Both the position numbers and the translations under genes were made by a program. Of a stretch of DNA of 12,253 bases, positions 6,489-12,253 are shown piece after piece (within the stretch, counting starts at the first letter, position 1; every line of letters starts with the position of its first letter). Origin of the DNA: Spirochaetaceae bacterium (lineage in GTDB: Bacteria > Spirochaetota > Spirochaetia > Treponematales > Breznakiellaceae); contig JAIRMO010000203.1 of the NCBI GenBank assembly GCA_031258625.1, positions 1 to 12,253 of the forward strand, in the 5' to 3' direction. The notes beneath the pieces were generated by a model. It worked only from the letters and a program-made list of their open reading frames with translations, was not told where the DNA came from and did no database searches.

Positions 6489-6540
6489 CTATAATATAAA
6501 CCCCGTATATAATAGGCGTTGTCCTGGGCTGTGCTTTAAT

Positions 6541-6591
6541 AAAAATAAAAAAAAATAAAAAATACGGAGATCCGGCGGATATCCCGGCCGG
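6541..6591 (-). terminator. Possible intrinsic terminator of the PIN toxin operon
   Basis: On the minus strand, after the PIN gene stop, CCGGC (6591-6587) and GCCGG (6576-6572) form a stem around a 10-nt loop that itself contains GGATATCC. A very T-rich run follows, starting about 9-10 nt later (complement of 6541-6562). The gap between stem and T run is longer than ideal. The remaining part of the 6489-6660 gap holds the upstream region of comM and no gene. Confidence 0.35.
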
Positions 6592-6660
6592 CTTCGGAAG
6601 TGAAGGTCAGACCCGATGGTTCAAGGGGGATATTAAACCGGACCCTCGAACAGACTCGCT

Positions 6661-7077
6661 TTATGGGGAAAAGATGTTTTCCAGCATTACCTTTCCCGGG
6701 AGGCGGTATATGCCGAAATCCGAATCCAGGCTGATGATCGAGCGGATACCCTTTTTTTCCGCGGCCACCATCAAGGTTGCGTCCGCAAAATCCATGGGAA
6801 CATTTTGGTATTTTTTCGTCCAGCCGATGATCCGGGGAATATCTTCCTGACGGATCTCCTCCAAAAGGATCCCCCGGCAGAGGACCCATTCAAAAAAATC
6901 GATCTGCGCCCGGATATTAAAATTGAGCATATAAGAAACTTCCGTAAGCACCGCGGTGGTAGTTACAAACCGGAAGTTCTTTCCCTTTAAAAAGGATTTG
7001 ATCCGGTTGTGGTAATTATCATCCCGATCAAACAGGGCGATTAAGGGCCCGGCGTCAACGAGAATGGTATTTAGCAC
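6661..7077 (-). CDS. vapC: PIN-domain ribonuclease toxin (VapC-like)
   Basis: The 138-residue protein is a typical single PIN domain. Its acidic site is present: D8 in ILVDAGP, E46 in LTEVSY, D96/D99 in MDFADA and D118/D120 in SLDSDF. PIN toxins cleave RNA with bound Mg or Mn and are held in check by the partner antitoxin. The GTG at 7077 was chosen because the PIN fold starts right at VLNTILVD. A longer in-frame reading from 7197 only adds residues overlapping the antitoxin in another frame, with no fold meaning. The gene overlaps the antitoxin end by 23 bp, usual for tight toxin-antitoxin coupling. The ribosome site is weak (GGGAAAAG), which would keep toxin synthesis below antitoxin. The exact VapC subfamily and RNA target are not known. 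The same fold in a non-toxin context is possible but less likely with this neighbour. Confidence 0.82.
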   Translation of the reverse strand: MLNTILVDAGPLIALFDRDDNYHNRIKSFLKGKNFRFVTTTAVLTEVSYMLNFNIRAQIDFFEWVLCRGILLEEIRQEDIPRIIGWTKKYQNVPMDFADATLMVAAEKKGIRSIISLDSDFGIYRLPGKVMLENIFSP

Positions 7078-7306
7078 CGATCTTTTCCCGGATCCGGTTT
7101 TTGTAGGTAACGGAAAGATCCCCTTCGCCGCTGCCGTATTTACCAAAATAGGACAGGCCCAGTTCATAGGAGCTTTTTTCTGTTTCCTCCTGGGCAAAAT
7201 ACTGGGCCAGGGCTTCTTGTACCATGGCCGACTTGGTCATGTGTTTTGCCCGTGAAGCCGCGTCAAGATGCTCTTCTAATTCATAGGACAGTCGCGCTGT
7301 AGTCAT
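7055..7306 (-). CDS. Ribbon-helix-helix antitoxin partner of the PIN toxin
   Basis: The 83-residue protein starts MTTARLSYELEEHLDAASRAKHMTKSAM, the strand-helix-helix pattern of Arc/CopG/RelB-like DNA-binding domains (about residues 3-42). A charged C-terminal tail (about 43-83) is expected to wrap and block the PIN site. The ATG at 7306 has a strong AGAGGAG 7 nt upstream. The alternative TTG at 7342 would lie inside the promoter. The gene precedes and overlaps the PIN gene, the normal order for such pairs. A dedicated promoter and repeated AATACAA motifs lie directly upstream, so autorepression by the antitoxin or the complex is likely. It differs from classical AbrB-type VapB, so the pair is a hybrid RHH/PIN system. 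Confidence 0.8.
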   Translation of the reverse strand: MTTARLSYELEEHLDAASRAKHMTKSAMVQEALAQYFAQEETEKSSYELGLSYFGKYGSGEGDLSVTYKNRIREKIGAKYHSR

Positions 7307-7323
7307 AGGTTTTCTCCTCTGCC

Positions 7324-7342
7324 AATACAAAGTGTAATACAA
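7324..7342. promoter_or_regulatory. Likely antitoxin operator
   Basis: AATACAA occurs at 7324-7330 and 7336-7342, 12 bp apart, and tgta-a-taca at 7333-7341 is a short palindrome. These overlap the -10 box and start site of the toxin-antitoxin promoter, where ribbon-helix-helix proteins usually bind repeated short motifs. Binding itself is inferred. Confidence 0.38.
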
Positions 7343-7359
7343 GAAAGAATTATGGTCAA
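7331..7359 (-). promoter_or_regulatory. Promoter of the toxin-antitoxin operon
   Basis: On the minus strand, TTGACC (7359-7354), a 17-bp spacer and TACACT (7336-7331) form a good sigma-70-type promoter. The transcription start would be near 7324, leaving a leader of about 18 nt with the AGAGGAG ribosome site. It fills most of the 64-bp gap after the M16C peptidase stop. Confidence 0.6.
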
Positions 7360-7370
7360 GTAGAATTTTC

Positions 7371-10300
7371 CTAAACCGGTAATTTTTGAGGCGCTACTCC
7401 CAAGGCGCGGGCGGCTTTTTCCCCGGCGGTGGTACCGGCGATGATCGCCGCCGGCGCTCCGGTAATATGGGCGGCGAGGTTTTTCGCGGCCCCGGCGATA
7501 TCCTCCGCGGTCAGGGCAATAAGGCGGCGGAGGTTCCGTTCCCGGTGAAAATCCTCCACTCCGGAGAGGAAACGGAAAAAGTCGATAAATCCCTTTTCCG
7601 CGCCGGTCCGGGGCCGGGTTTCTTTGGAATAGGTTCCGATGATGGTCCGTACCAGGGATTCTTCGTCCACCGGTTGGGCTGCGGCTTTCCCCAGGATTGG
7701 GCCGATAACTTCCAGAGACCGCCGGGGATTGGGATCCCGGTAGGTAGAAAAGGAAAAGACCCTTTCCTGGTTATTCGGGTGGGCGGATGCGTCATAAGCC
7801 CCCCCCCGCATCCGAATATCCTCAAAGAGGGGGCCCGTGGAAAGCCAATGGGAAAGGGCCCTCTCCGCCGCCGCCGCCGGGGACAAGAAGGAGGCGGCGG
7901 GCAGGGCCAAAGAGGCAAAACCGACCTGAAGGGAAGGGGAAACAAACACTTCCGCCGCCGCCTCAGGGGGATTTTTTCCGCGGATCAGGGCAAAAAAGGG
8001 CTCGGCATCCCCGGCGGCGGGGTTCCGGGGCCGGGGGGGGCCGAAGGAACAAAGCCGCTCCGCCGCCCCCCGGAGGGCTTCGGGGAGGAATTCCCCGGAA
8101 CCGCTGAGGTTCAACAGGAGCCCCCCCGCAACGATCCGGTCCCGGAGGGAGATCAGGGTACGGCTGATCTCCGCGGTATCCAGTTCCGCCAGGGTATGGA
8201 TAAATGCAAGTTGATCCAGGCCGTCCCAGAGCTCGGTTATGGCGGTGGAACGGGAAAAATACCGGCCTGATCGGCAGGAAACATACCCATGCCCCCCCGG
8301 GGCCAGGCTTGCGTCCATATCGTTTTTTGTTTCCAAAACCAGATCCCGGATCCGGCGGAGGTCGGAAAAGTCCGCCTCCCGGATAAGCTCCAGGGTCAGA
8401 TCCAGGGCGGGAAAAAACTTCCCCTCCAGGGCTTTGAGGCGATAGACCAGCCAGTCCCGGCCGGAGAGGTCCAGAATCCCCGAGGGAGCGGCCAGGGACC
8501 GGGCGCCGGTGAGGGAGGAACCGGTATGGAGCAGGGGATGTAAGCCCCCGGCGGTACGGGCGAGGAGGCTCGATACCTCCCCATAGTCCCGGCCGGGAAG
8601 GCCCACGGAAATCACGGCATCGGAAAAAAAGGGCAGCCAGGGGTAATCCGCCGGGGTAAGTACGTCCAGGGGAAAAGCCAGGTCCCCGTAGAGGATGCCG
8701 TTGGTAAAAACCCCGTGGGTAAGGGCCGGTATCCCCCGGGCGTCCCGGAGTTCCCGGGGAACGGTTTCAACCTCCCCGGAAAGGTCCCGCCGGGAAAGGT
8801 GGGGGATCCGGGCCAGGGCTTCTTTCGTTTCCCCCTGGGACTGGAGCCTTTCAAGTTCCGCGTTTTTTTCCTTTATGGCCCGGCGCTCCTCCCCGGAAAG
8901 GGCCCCCTCTTTTTGGGCCAGGGCCCCGGTTAAGGCGGCTTCCTTTTTTTCCAGGTAACCCGGTTCAGGTTCCACCAGAACCAGGGCCCGGTGGGGGTTA
9001 TCCAGGAGGTATTTTTGGATAAGGGCTTCAAAAAAACCTTCCTCCCCGGCGATCCGTTCTTTGAGGGCGGTAAAATAGGGGACAAAGAGGAGCCTTTCCC
9101 AGGGTTTTTTCCCGTGGAGCCAGCCCCGGAAGGAGCGCTGGAGCCATACCAGAGAGAAGGGCCCCCCGGCACGGCGGATCTCCCGGTTGGAGAATTCCAG
9201 GGAGAGGAGGGCCGCCTCAATTTCTTCCCGGGGAATACCTTCCCGGGCCAGGCGGCGCAGTTCCCCCAGGATCAGGGCCTCCACCGCGGTTCCCCCCTCC
9301 CGGCCGCCCAATTCTTCCCGGCCCTTTACCCCCCGGAGCCCTACCACAAAGAGGGTTTCCCGGATTTCATTTATCAGGCCCGTGACCGGGCTGAGATCCT
9401 CCCCCAGGCCGGATTCGATGAGGGCCCGGGTCAGGGGGGAACCGTCGTGGCCCAGGAGGATCTCCGTAAGTACCGACAGGGTCATGGATTCGGCGGGATC
9501 CGCGGCATCGCCGCAGCGCCAGGAGAGGAAGGCCGTGGTTTTTTGCTCCCCCCCGGCGGGGCAGGGGACCCGGATGGTCCGGGGCTTATCCCAGGGGGCC
9601 GCCCGGGGCACCGGGGGGGCGGCCTTTCCCGGGGGGAGCCGGGAGAGGAACCGTTCATCCAAAAAGGCGAGCTGTTTTTCCGTGGGGATGTTACCCGCCA
9701 GGAAGATCCGGCAGTTCGCCGGGGAGTACCGGGTCCGGTGGAATTCCTTTAAACCCTCCCAGGTCAGGCGGGGGATCGATTCCGGGTCTCCCCCGTATTC
9801 CAGGGCATAGGGGGTGTCGGGGAGTACCCCCTTGACGGACCAGAGTTCGGCGTAGGCGTCCAGGGAGGAATAGGCCCCCTTCATCTCATTGTACACCACC
9901 CCGGTGATCTGTAAACCTTCTGACCGGGACGATGGTCCCCCCGGCGCAAACGACAGCCGGTGCCCCTCCTGCATAAAAGTCCATTCCGAAAGGAGGGGCC
10001 GGAACACCGCGTCCCCGTAGACGGCCATAAGGTTAAAGTAGTCGTGCCCGTTGACGGAACTGGCGGGGTACAGGGTTTTATCGGGAAAGGTCCAGGCGTT
10101 AAGGTAGGTCTGGAGGCTGCCCTGGGCCAGTACCAGGAAGGTGTCCTTTACGGGGTAGTTTTCCGATCCGCAAAGAACCGAATGTTCCAGGATATGGGCC
10201 GCCCCGGTGGAATCCTCCGGGGTGGTGGCAAAACCAAAGGCAAAGAGGTTTTCCGGATCTTCGTTTAAGACATGGAACACCTCGGCCCCGCTTTTCCGGT

Positions 10301-10403
10301 GCCGGGCCCAGATACCGGCTGCCGCCAGTTCCGGAAGATCAACCAATTCCACAATTTCAAAACCGCTGTCCGTAAGCTGCCCTGCCCGCAACGTTGTACT
10401 CAT
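7371..10403 (-). CDS. M16C-family zinc metallopeptidase (PreP/insulinase type)
   Basis: The 1010-residue protein is a full-length two-half M16C peptidase. The inverted zinc motif HILEH places H70, E73 (catalytic) and H74. The third ligand is likely E173 in VVYNEMKGAYS, about 100 residues on, as in PreP. The sequence around it (LCGSENYPVKDTF, LNAWTFPDKTLYPASS, FMQEGHRL) is typical of the family. A charged hinge at about residues 475-535 joins the two halves, and the second half lacks the zinc site, as normal. Members digest short unfolded peptides in a closed chamber. There is no obvious signal peptide, so cytoplasmic peptide turnover is likely. The start codon overlaps the fliG stop as ATGA, so translation is probably coupled. 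A nine-G tract lies in the coding strand at codon about 865. No terminator is visible before the toxin-antitoxin promoter. Confidence 0.9.
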   Translation of the reverse strand: MSTTLRAGQLTDSGFEIVELVDLPELAAAGIWARHRKSGAEVFHVLNEDPENLFAFGFATTPEDSTGAAHILEHSVLCGSENYPVKDTFLVLAQGSLQTYLNAWTFPDKTLYPASSVNGHDYFNLMAVYGDAVFRPLLSEWTFMQEGHRLSFAPGGPSSRSEGLQITGVVYNEMKGAYSSLDAYAELWSVKGVLPDTPYALEYGGDPESIPRLTWEGLKEFHRTRYSPANCRIFLAGNIPTEKQLAFLDERFLSRLPPGKAAPPVPRAAPWDKPRTIRVPCPAGGEQKTTAFLSWRCGDAADPAESMTLSVLTEILLGHDGSPLTRALIESGLGEDLSPVTGLINEIRETLFVVGLRGVKGREELGGREGGTAVEALILGELRRLAREGIPREEIEAALLSLEFSNREIRRAGGPFSLVWLQRSFRGWLHGKKPWERLLFVPYFTALKERIAGEEGFFEALIQKYLLDNPHRALVLVEPEPGYLEKKEAALTGALAQKEGALSGEERRAIKEKNAELERLQSQGETKEALARIPHLSRRDLSGEVETVPRELRDARGIPALTHGVFTNGILYGDLAFPLDVLTPADYPWLPFFSDAVISVGLPGRDYGEVSSLLARTAGGLHPLLHTGSSLTGARSLAAPSGILDLSGRDWLVYRLKALEGKFFPALDLTLELIREADFSDLRRIRDLVLETKNDMDASLAPGGHGYVSCRSGRYFSRSTAITELWDGLDQLAFIHTLAELDTAEISRTLISLRDRIVAGGLLLNLSGSGEFLPEALRGAAERLCSFGPPRPRNPAAGDAEPFFALIRGKNPPEAAAEVFVSPSLQVGFASLALPAASFLSPAAAAERALSHWLSTGPLFEDIRMRGGAYDASAHPNNQERVFSFSTYRDPNPRRSLEVIGPILGKAAAQPVDEESLVRTIIGTYSKETRPRTGAEKGFIDFFRFLSGVEDFHRERNLRRLIALTAEDIAGAAKNLAAHITGAPAAIIAGTTAGEKAARALGVAPQKLPV
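7799..7807 (-). repeat. Nine-base poly-G tract inside the M16C peptidase gene
   Basis: Nine C on the plus strand are nine G in the coding strand, within Met-Arg-Gly-Gly-Ala at about residue 865. A one-base slip would remove the last 145 or so residues. The surrounding genes have many 6-8-base G/C runs, so the tract may reflect codon bias. Confidence 0.9.
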
Positions 10404-11509
10404 ACCACATCCTCATCATCAAGAAGTATAATCCGGCCCTCCTCCCGGTTCAGCCTGAACCAGTCGAGGAAATCCCGGGCCGCCGCGTCCGCCTCCGCCC
10501 GGGGAACCGGACCGGTAAGTTCCGATTCTTCCCGGATCATCTCCCGGCGGTTGGCGGAGAGGTTGGCGTATATTTTTTCGACAAACTCCCCGGAACGGCC
10601 CTTGAGGAGGAGGACGATATCCCGGTTGGACATGGACCGGAGTTTTTCCTGAAGGGGCCGGTTGTCGGCGCGGATCACGTCCTCCAGGGTGTAGAGCCGT
10701 TCTTTTATATTCCGGCCCAAGCCGGGATCTTTGTCCTCCAATTCCTGCAAAATCCGGTCCCCAAAGGAGAGGTCCGAGGATTTGAGGATCGCCGTCAGGG
10801 CCCCCATGCCGTCTACCCTCAAGATTTCCTCCCCGCCGCCGCCTATGGTCCGGACTTTTTCCCGGAGGGCCGCCGCCACCCGTTCCAGGACCTCCGGGGA
10901 GGTCCTGTCCAGATGGGCGATCCGGCGGAGGATCTCAGGTTTCCGGTCCCCGGGAATATAGCTCAACATGGCGGCGCTTAATTTGGGGGATACCCGGGAG
11001 AGGACCACGGCGGAAACCGCGGGGGATTCTTTCCATAAAAGCAGGGCGAGCTGTTCCCCGGAAAAATCCTCCAAAAAGCCGAAGGGGTTTTCTTTGCTTT
11101 CCGGGACCGCCCGGGAGAGGTAGGTTTCGCCCCGGCCGGGGCCAAAGGCGGCGTATAAAAGCCGGCGGGCGGTTTCCACCCCCCCGGAGACTCCCCCGGA
11201 AAAACGGTACGGCGAATCCATGATGGAACGGAATTCCCCCAGAACAGACTCCGCCTCCCCGGCACTGATCCCCCGGATAGAGGCAATTTCTTTGGAAATA
11301 AGCTCCACCTGGTCCGTTTCCAGCCTGGAGAGGATCCCCGCCGCCTCGTCCCCGCCGATAAGGATGAGGAATTTAGCCACCCGGCGGTATTTAGACTCCC
11401 CTTCCTGGGGCGGGGGAGGGGGTTTGTGGGGGCCGCCGGGAGTTCCGGTTTTGAGGAGTCCCTCCTGGGGAACCGCGCCGACAACGGTTTTGGACAAATC
11501 CGGCTCCAC
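10400..11509 (-). CDS. fliG: FliG-family flagellar motor switch protein, divergent paralogue
   Basis: The 369-residue reading has a Pro-rich N-terminal tail (about 20-40) and a FliG_N-like helical domain (about 41-135). FliG_M-like (about 140-225) and FliG_C (about 230-362) follow. The C-domain keeps LEDVI, ADNRPLQ, LALLLKG-like IVLLLKG, IYANLSANRREMI and the GPV turn, which is clear FliG homology. Two conserved sites differ. The EHPQR FliM-contact motif reads ESPAV (161-165), and the DDR of the torque-helix region reads DNR (282-284). FliG links the MS ring to FliM and the stator. Spirochaetes commonly carry two FliG proteins, and this one lacks fliF/fliH/fliI neighbours, so it may be the accessory copy (FliG1-like), which is inference. 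The start shown is GTG with AAGGA 4 nt before it. Coding-like sequence continues upstream in frame to a stop at 11612-11614, so the true start may be a CTG at 11593. The stop overlaps the M16C start (ATGA). Confidence 0.83.
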   Translation of the reverse strand: MEPDLSKTVVGAVPQEGLLKTGTPGGPHKPPPPPQEGESKYRRVAKFLILIGGDEAAGILSRLETDQVELISKEIASIRGISAGEAESVLGEFRSIMDSPYRFSGGVSGGVETARRLLYAAFGPGRGETYLSRAVPESKENPFGFLEDFSGEQLALLLWKESPAVSAVVLSRVSPKLSAAMLSYIPGDRKPEILRRIAHLDRTSPEVLERVAAALREKVRTIGGGGEEILRVDGMGALTAILKSSDLSFGDRILQELEDKDPGLGRNIKERLYTLEDVIRADNRPLQEKLRSMSNRDIVLLLKGRSGEFVEKIYANLSANRREMIREESELTGPVPRAEADAAARDFLDWFRLNREEGRIILLDDEDVV

Positions 11510-11593
11510 CGGATCCTTTTTTTGCAGCGTATGTTGATATGCCGAAACGCCCCGGAGATCGGCCTGCCCCGGGATCTTATTCCTGTCTTTCAG
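11510..11593 (-). other. Probable N-terminal extension of fliG from a CTG start
   Basis: In the same frame, upstream of the GTG, 28 codons read KDRNKIPGQADLRGVSAY and onward to the GTG without a stop. They contain no ATG, GTG or TTG. A strong GGGGAGG (complement of 11603-11609) lies 9 nt before the CTG at 11593. The composition looks like protein, with balanced charged and polar residues. Use of CTG is rare, so this is a proposal, not a firm call. Confidence 0.42.
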
Positions 11594-11614
11594 CTTGCGT
11601 ATCCTCCCCTTTTA

Positions 11615-11917
11615 TCTTACGATATTTTAACCGGGGGAGGAAAGCCCCCACGCCAGGGCATCGGCGTTTACGTTGAAATTGCCGGAAAACAACCGGAATT
11701 GGAGGGATTGTTACCGCCTCAAAGAAGACCGCTTTCGCGGTCAATTAAATGAGAAGAAGTCGAAAAAGCAATCAGAAAGTGGGAATGGAGCGAAACCAGA
11801 GTCATTGCGGAGGCCGAGGTGCGCTGTATGTAGTGTAGTAAAGCCACAAAACAGAGTTTTCCGACAGCCCCGTTATGCGAAGTCCATTTTGTCTTTATTT
11901 TGATGTGTTTTCATAAT
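11615..11917. other. Intergenic stretch with no convincing gene
   Basis: This region lies between the fliG start and the HicB-like gene. It holds a G5/C5 hairpin (11633-11649), a perfect 6-bp hairpin (11727-11742) and aaaacagagtttt (a 5-bp stem). Several short readings occur on both strands. Some pieces look vaguely protein-like (IGVYVEIAGKQPELEG at about 11659-11706 plus strand), but there is no ribosome site or family signature, so decayed coding sequence is possible and unproven. No clear fliG promoter was found; TTAAAAT at about 11625-11631 on the minus strand lacks a -35 box. Confidence 0.5.
11727..11742 (-). terminator. GAAA-loop hairpin, possible terminator of the HicB-side transcript
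   Basis: On the minus strand GACCGC-GAAA-GCGGTC forms a perfect 6-bp stem with a stable GNRA tetraloop, followed by TTCTTT. It lies 176 bp past the HicB-like stop and before fliG, so it could end that transcript. The T run is interrupted and short. Confidence 0.35.
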
Positions 11918-12253
11918 TTATTGCAATAGATAATTTAATTCAATTTCTGGGAATATTGTATGTATTTTATTTATAATAGTTAACGTAGGATTAGACTTTT
12001 TCTCCAGTCTTTGATAACTGTAAATATTTTTCATTCCAAGCATTTCTGCAACTTGTTTTTGTGTCATATTGGAATTAAGCCTATAATTTTTTAATAATAC
12101 CGCCAATGCAATTTCCGGTTCAACCTGAATTTTTATTATGTTTTTTTCAACATCCAACGAGTTATCAGGTAATGGAAATATAATTTTTGAATCAGAGGGC
12201 TCTTCAAGAAATAAATTCAATGCTTCTTCACAGTTTTTATATAGTTCCTCTTG
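11918..12253 (-). CDS. hicB: HicB-family antitoxin, C-terminal part (runs off right edge)
   Basis: The frame is open to the window edge, so the true start lies outside and 111 residues are visible. The first visible residues, QEELYKNCEEALNLFLEE, match the end of the HicB RNase-H-like antitoxin domain. A linker with KIQVEPEIALAVLLKNYR follows. The C-terminal helix-turn-helix has MTQKQVAEMLGMKNIYSYQRLEKKSNPTL and IFPE, typical of HicB proteins with an XRE-type DNA-binding tail. HicB neutralises the HicA RNA-cleaving toxin and represses its own operon. In the usual gene order hicA precedes hicB, so it would lie to the right beyond the window. The DNA is strongly AT-rich with AAT, TTA and ATA codons, unlike the neighbouring GC-rich genes, which suggests acquisition by transfer. 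An internal TTG at 12220 could be mistaken for a start but would truncate the domain. Confidence 0.8.
   Translation of the reverse strand, partial: QEELYKNCEEALNLFLEEPSDSKIIFPLPDNSLDVEKNIIKIQVEPEIALAVLLKNYRLNSNMTQKQVAEMLGMKNIYSYQRLEKKSNPTLTIINKIHTIFPEIELNYLLQ

Noticed and set aside
4932..6494. 520-codon plus-strand open frame opposite comM
   Set aside because: It lies fully antisense to a well-supported gene, is Gly/Pro/Arg-rich without any family motif, and arises from GC-rich third positions.
7078..7197. Longer form of the PIN toxin starting at 7197
   Set aside because: The extra residues overlap the antitoxin in a different frame and precede the conserved first strand of the PIN fold.
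7307..7342. Longer antitoxin starting at TTG 7342
   Set aside because: That start lies in the promoter -10 region upstream of the inferred transcription start; ATG 7306 has a strong ribosome site.
7386..8270. Long plus-strand frames opposite the M16C gene (also 8991-9752 and 9187-9810)
   Set aside because: Antisense shadows of a gene with a full peptidase signature; Gly/Pro/Arg-rich and motif-free.
11660..11680. TAAACGCCGAT on the minus strand as a flagellar sigma-28 promoter for fliG
   Set aside because: The TAAA and GCCGAT parts are adjacent instead of about 15 bp apart, so they cannot form that promoter.
11673..11903. 76-codon plus-strand frame right of fliG
   Set aside because: TTG start without ribosome site, Lys/Arg/Ser-rich with no motif; more likely decayed or non-coding sequence.
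1..12253. CRISPR array, tRNA, rRNA or transposase gene
   Set aside because: No regularly spaced direct repeats, no TTCRANNC-type arm with cloverleaf, and no transposase motifs were seen on either strand.

Overview
The window most likely comes from a spirochaete, probably a gut or free-living Treponema relative. This is inferred from protein content, not from a marker gene. It carries a FliG-family motor-switch paralogue away from any fliF/fliH/fliI neighbours, an isolated FliL-like protein, a Crp-type regulator paired with a cyclic-nucleotide-domain/TPR protein, and a long M16C peptidase. The coding regions are GC-rich, with heavy use of GGG, CCC and CGG codons and many G/C homopolymers. The intergenic stretches (about 1-260, 3705-4040, 6490-6660, 7307-7370 and 11600-12253) are clearly more AT-rich.

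Layout, left to right. (1) 1-116: a dispersed palindromic repeat and a second inverted repeat, followed by a plus-strand FliL-like membrane protein (276-785). (2) 791-3700, minus strand: a three-gene operon of amidohydrolase, degenerate cyclic-nucleotide domain fused to TPRs, and a canonical Crp/Fnr regulator. It is driven by a good promoter at 3827-3855, and a diverged second copy of the dispersed repeat lies in its transcribed leader. (3) 4042-4911, plus strand: a PHP-domain phosphoesterase/exonuclease of the YciV (RNase AM) family, whose 3' end overlaps the convergent comM gene by 28 bp. (4) 4884-6488, minus: comM/yifB, an AAA+ helicase of natural transformation and recombination. (5) 6661-7306, minus: a ribbon-helix-helix/PIN toxin-antitoxin pair with its own promoter and a likely operator. 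(6) 7371-11509 or further, minus: a divergent fliG followed by an M16C metallopeptidase, joined by an ATGA stop/start overlap. (7) 11600-11917: non-coding or decayed sequence. (8) 11918-12253, minus: the C-terminal part of a HicB-type antitoxin in AT-rich DNA that runs off the right edge.

How the parts may work together: the amidohydrolase operon appears to couple a metabolic enzyme to two cyclic-nucleotide-domain proteins. An 11-bp direct repeat upstream of its promoter sits where an activator could bind. The fliG paralogue has lost the usual EHPQR FliM-contact motif and one Asp of the DDR motif, so it may not be an ordinary rotor subunit. No CRISPR array, tRNA, rRNA or transposase gene was found. 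The most unusual items are the translationally coupled fliG-peptidase pair, the possible CTG start of fliG, the repeat-bearing leader with upstream direct repeats, and two nine-base G tracts inside genes.
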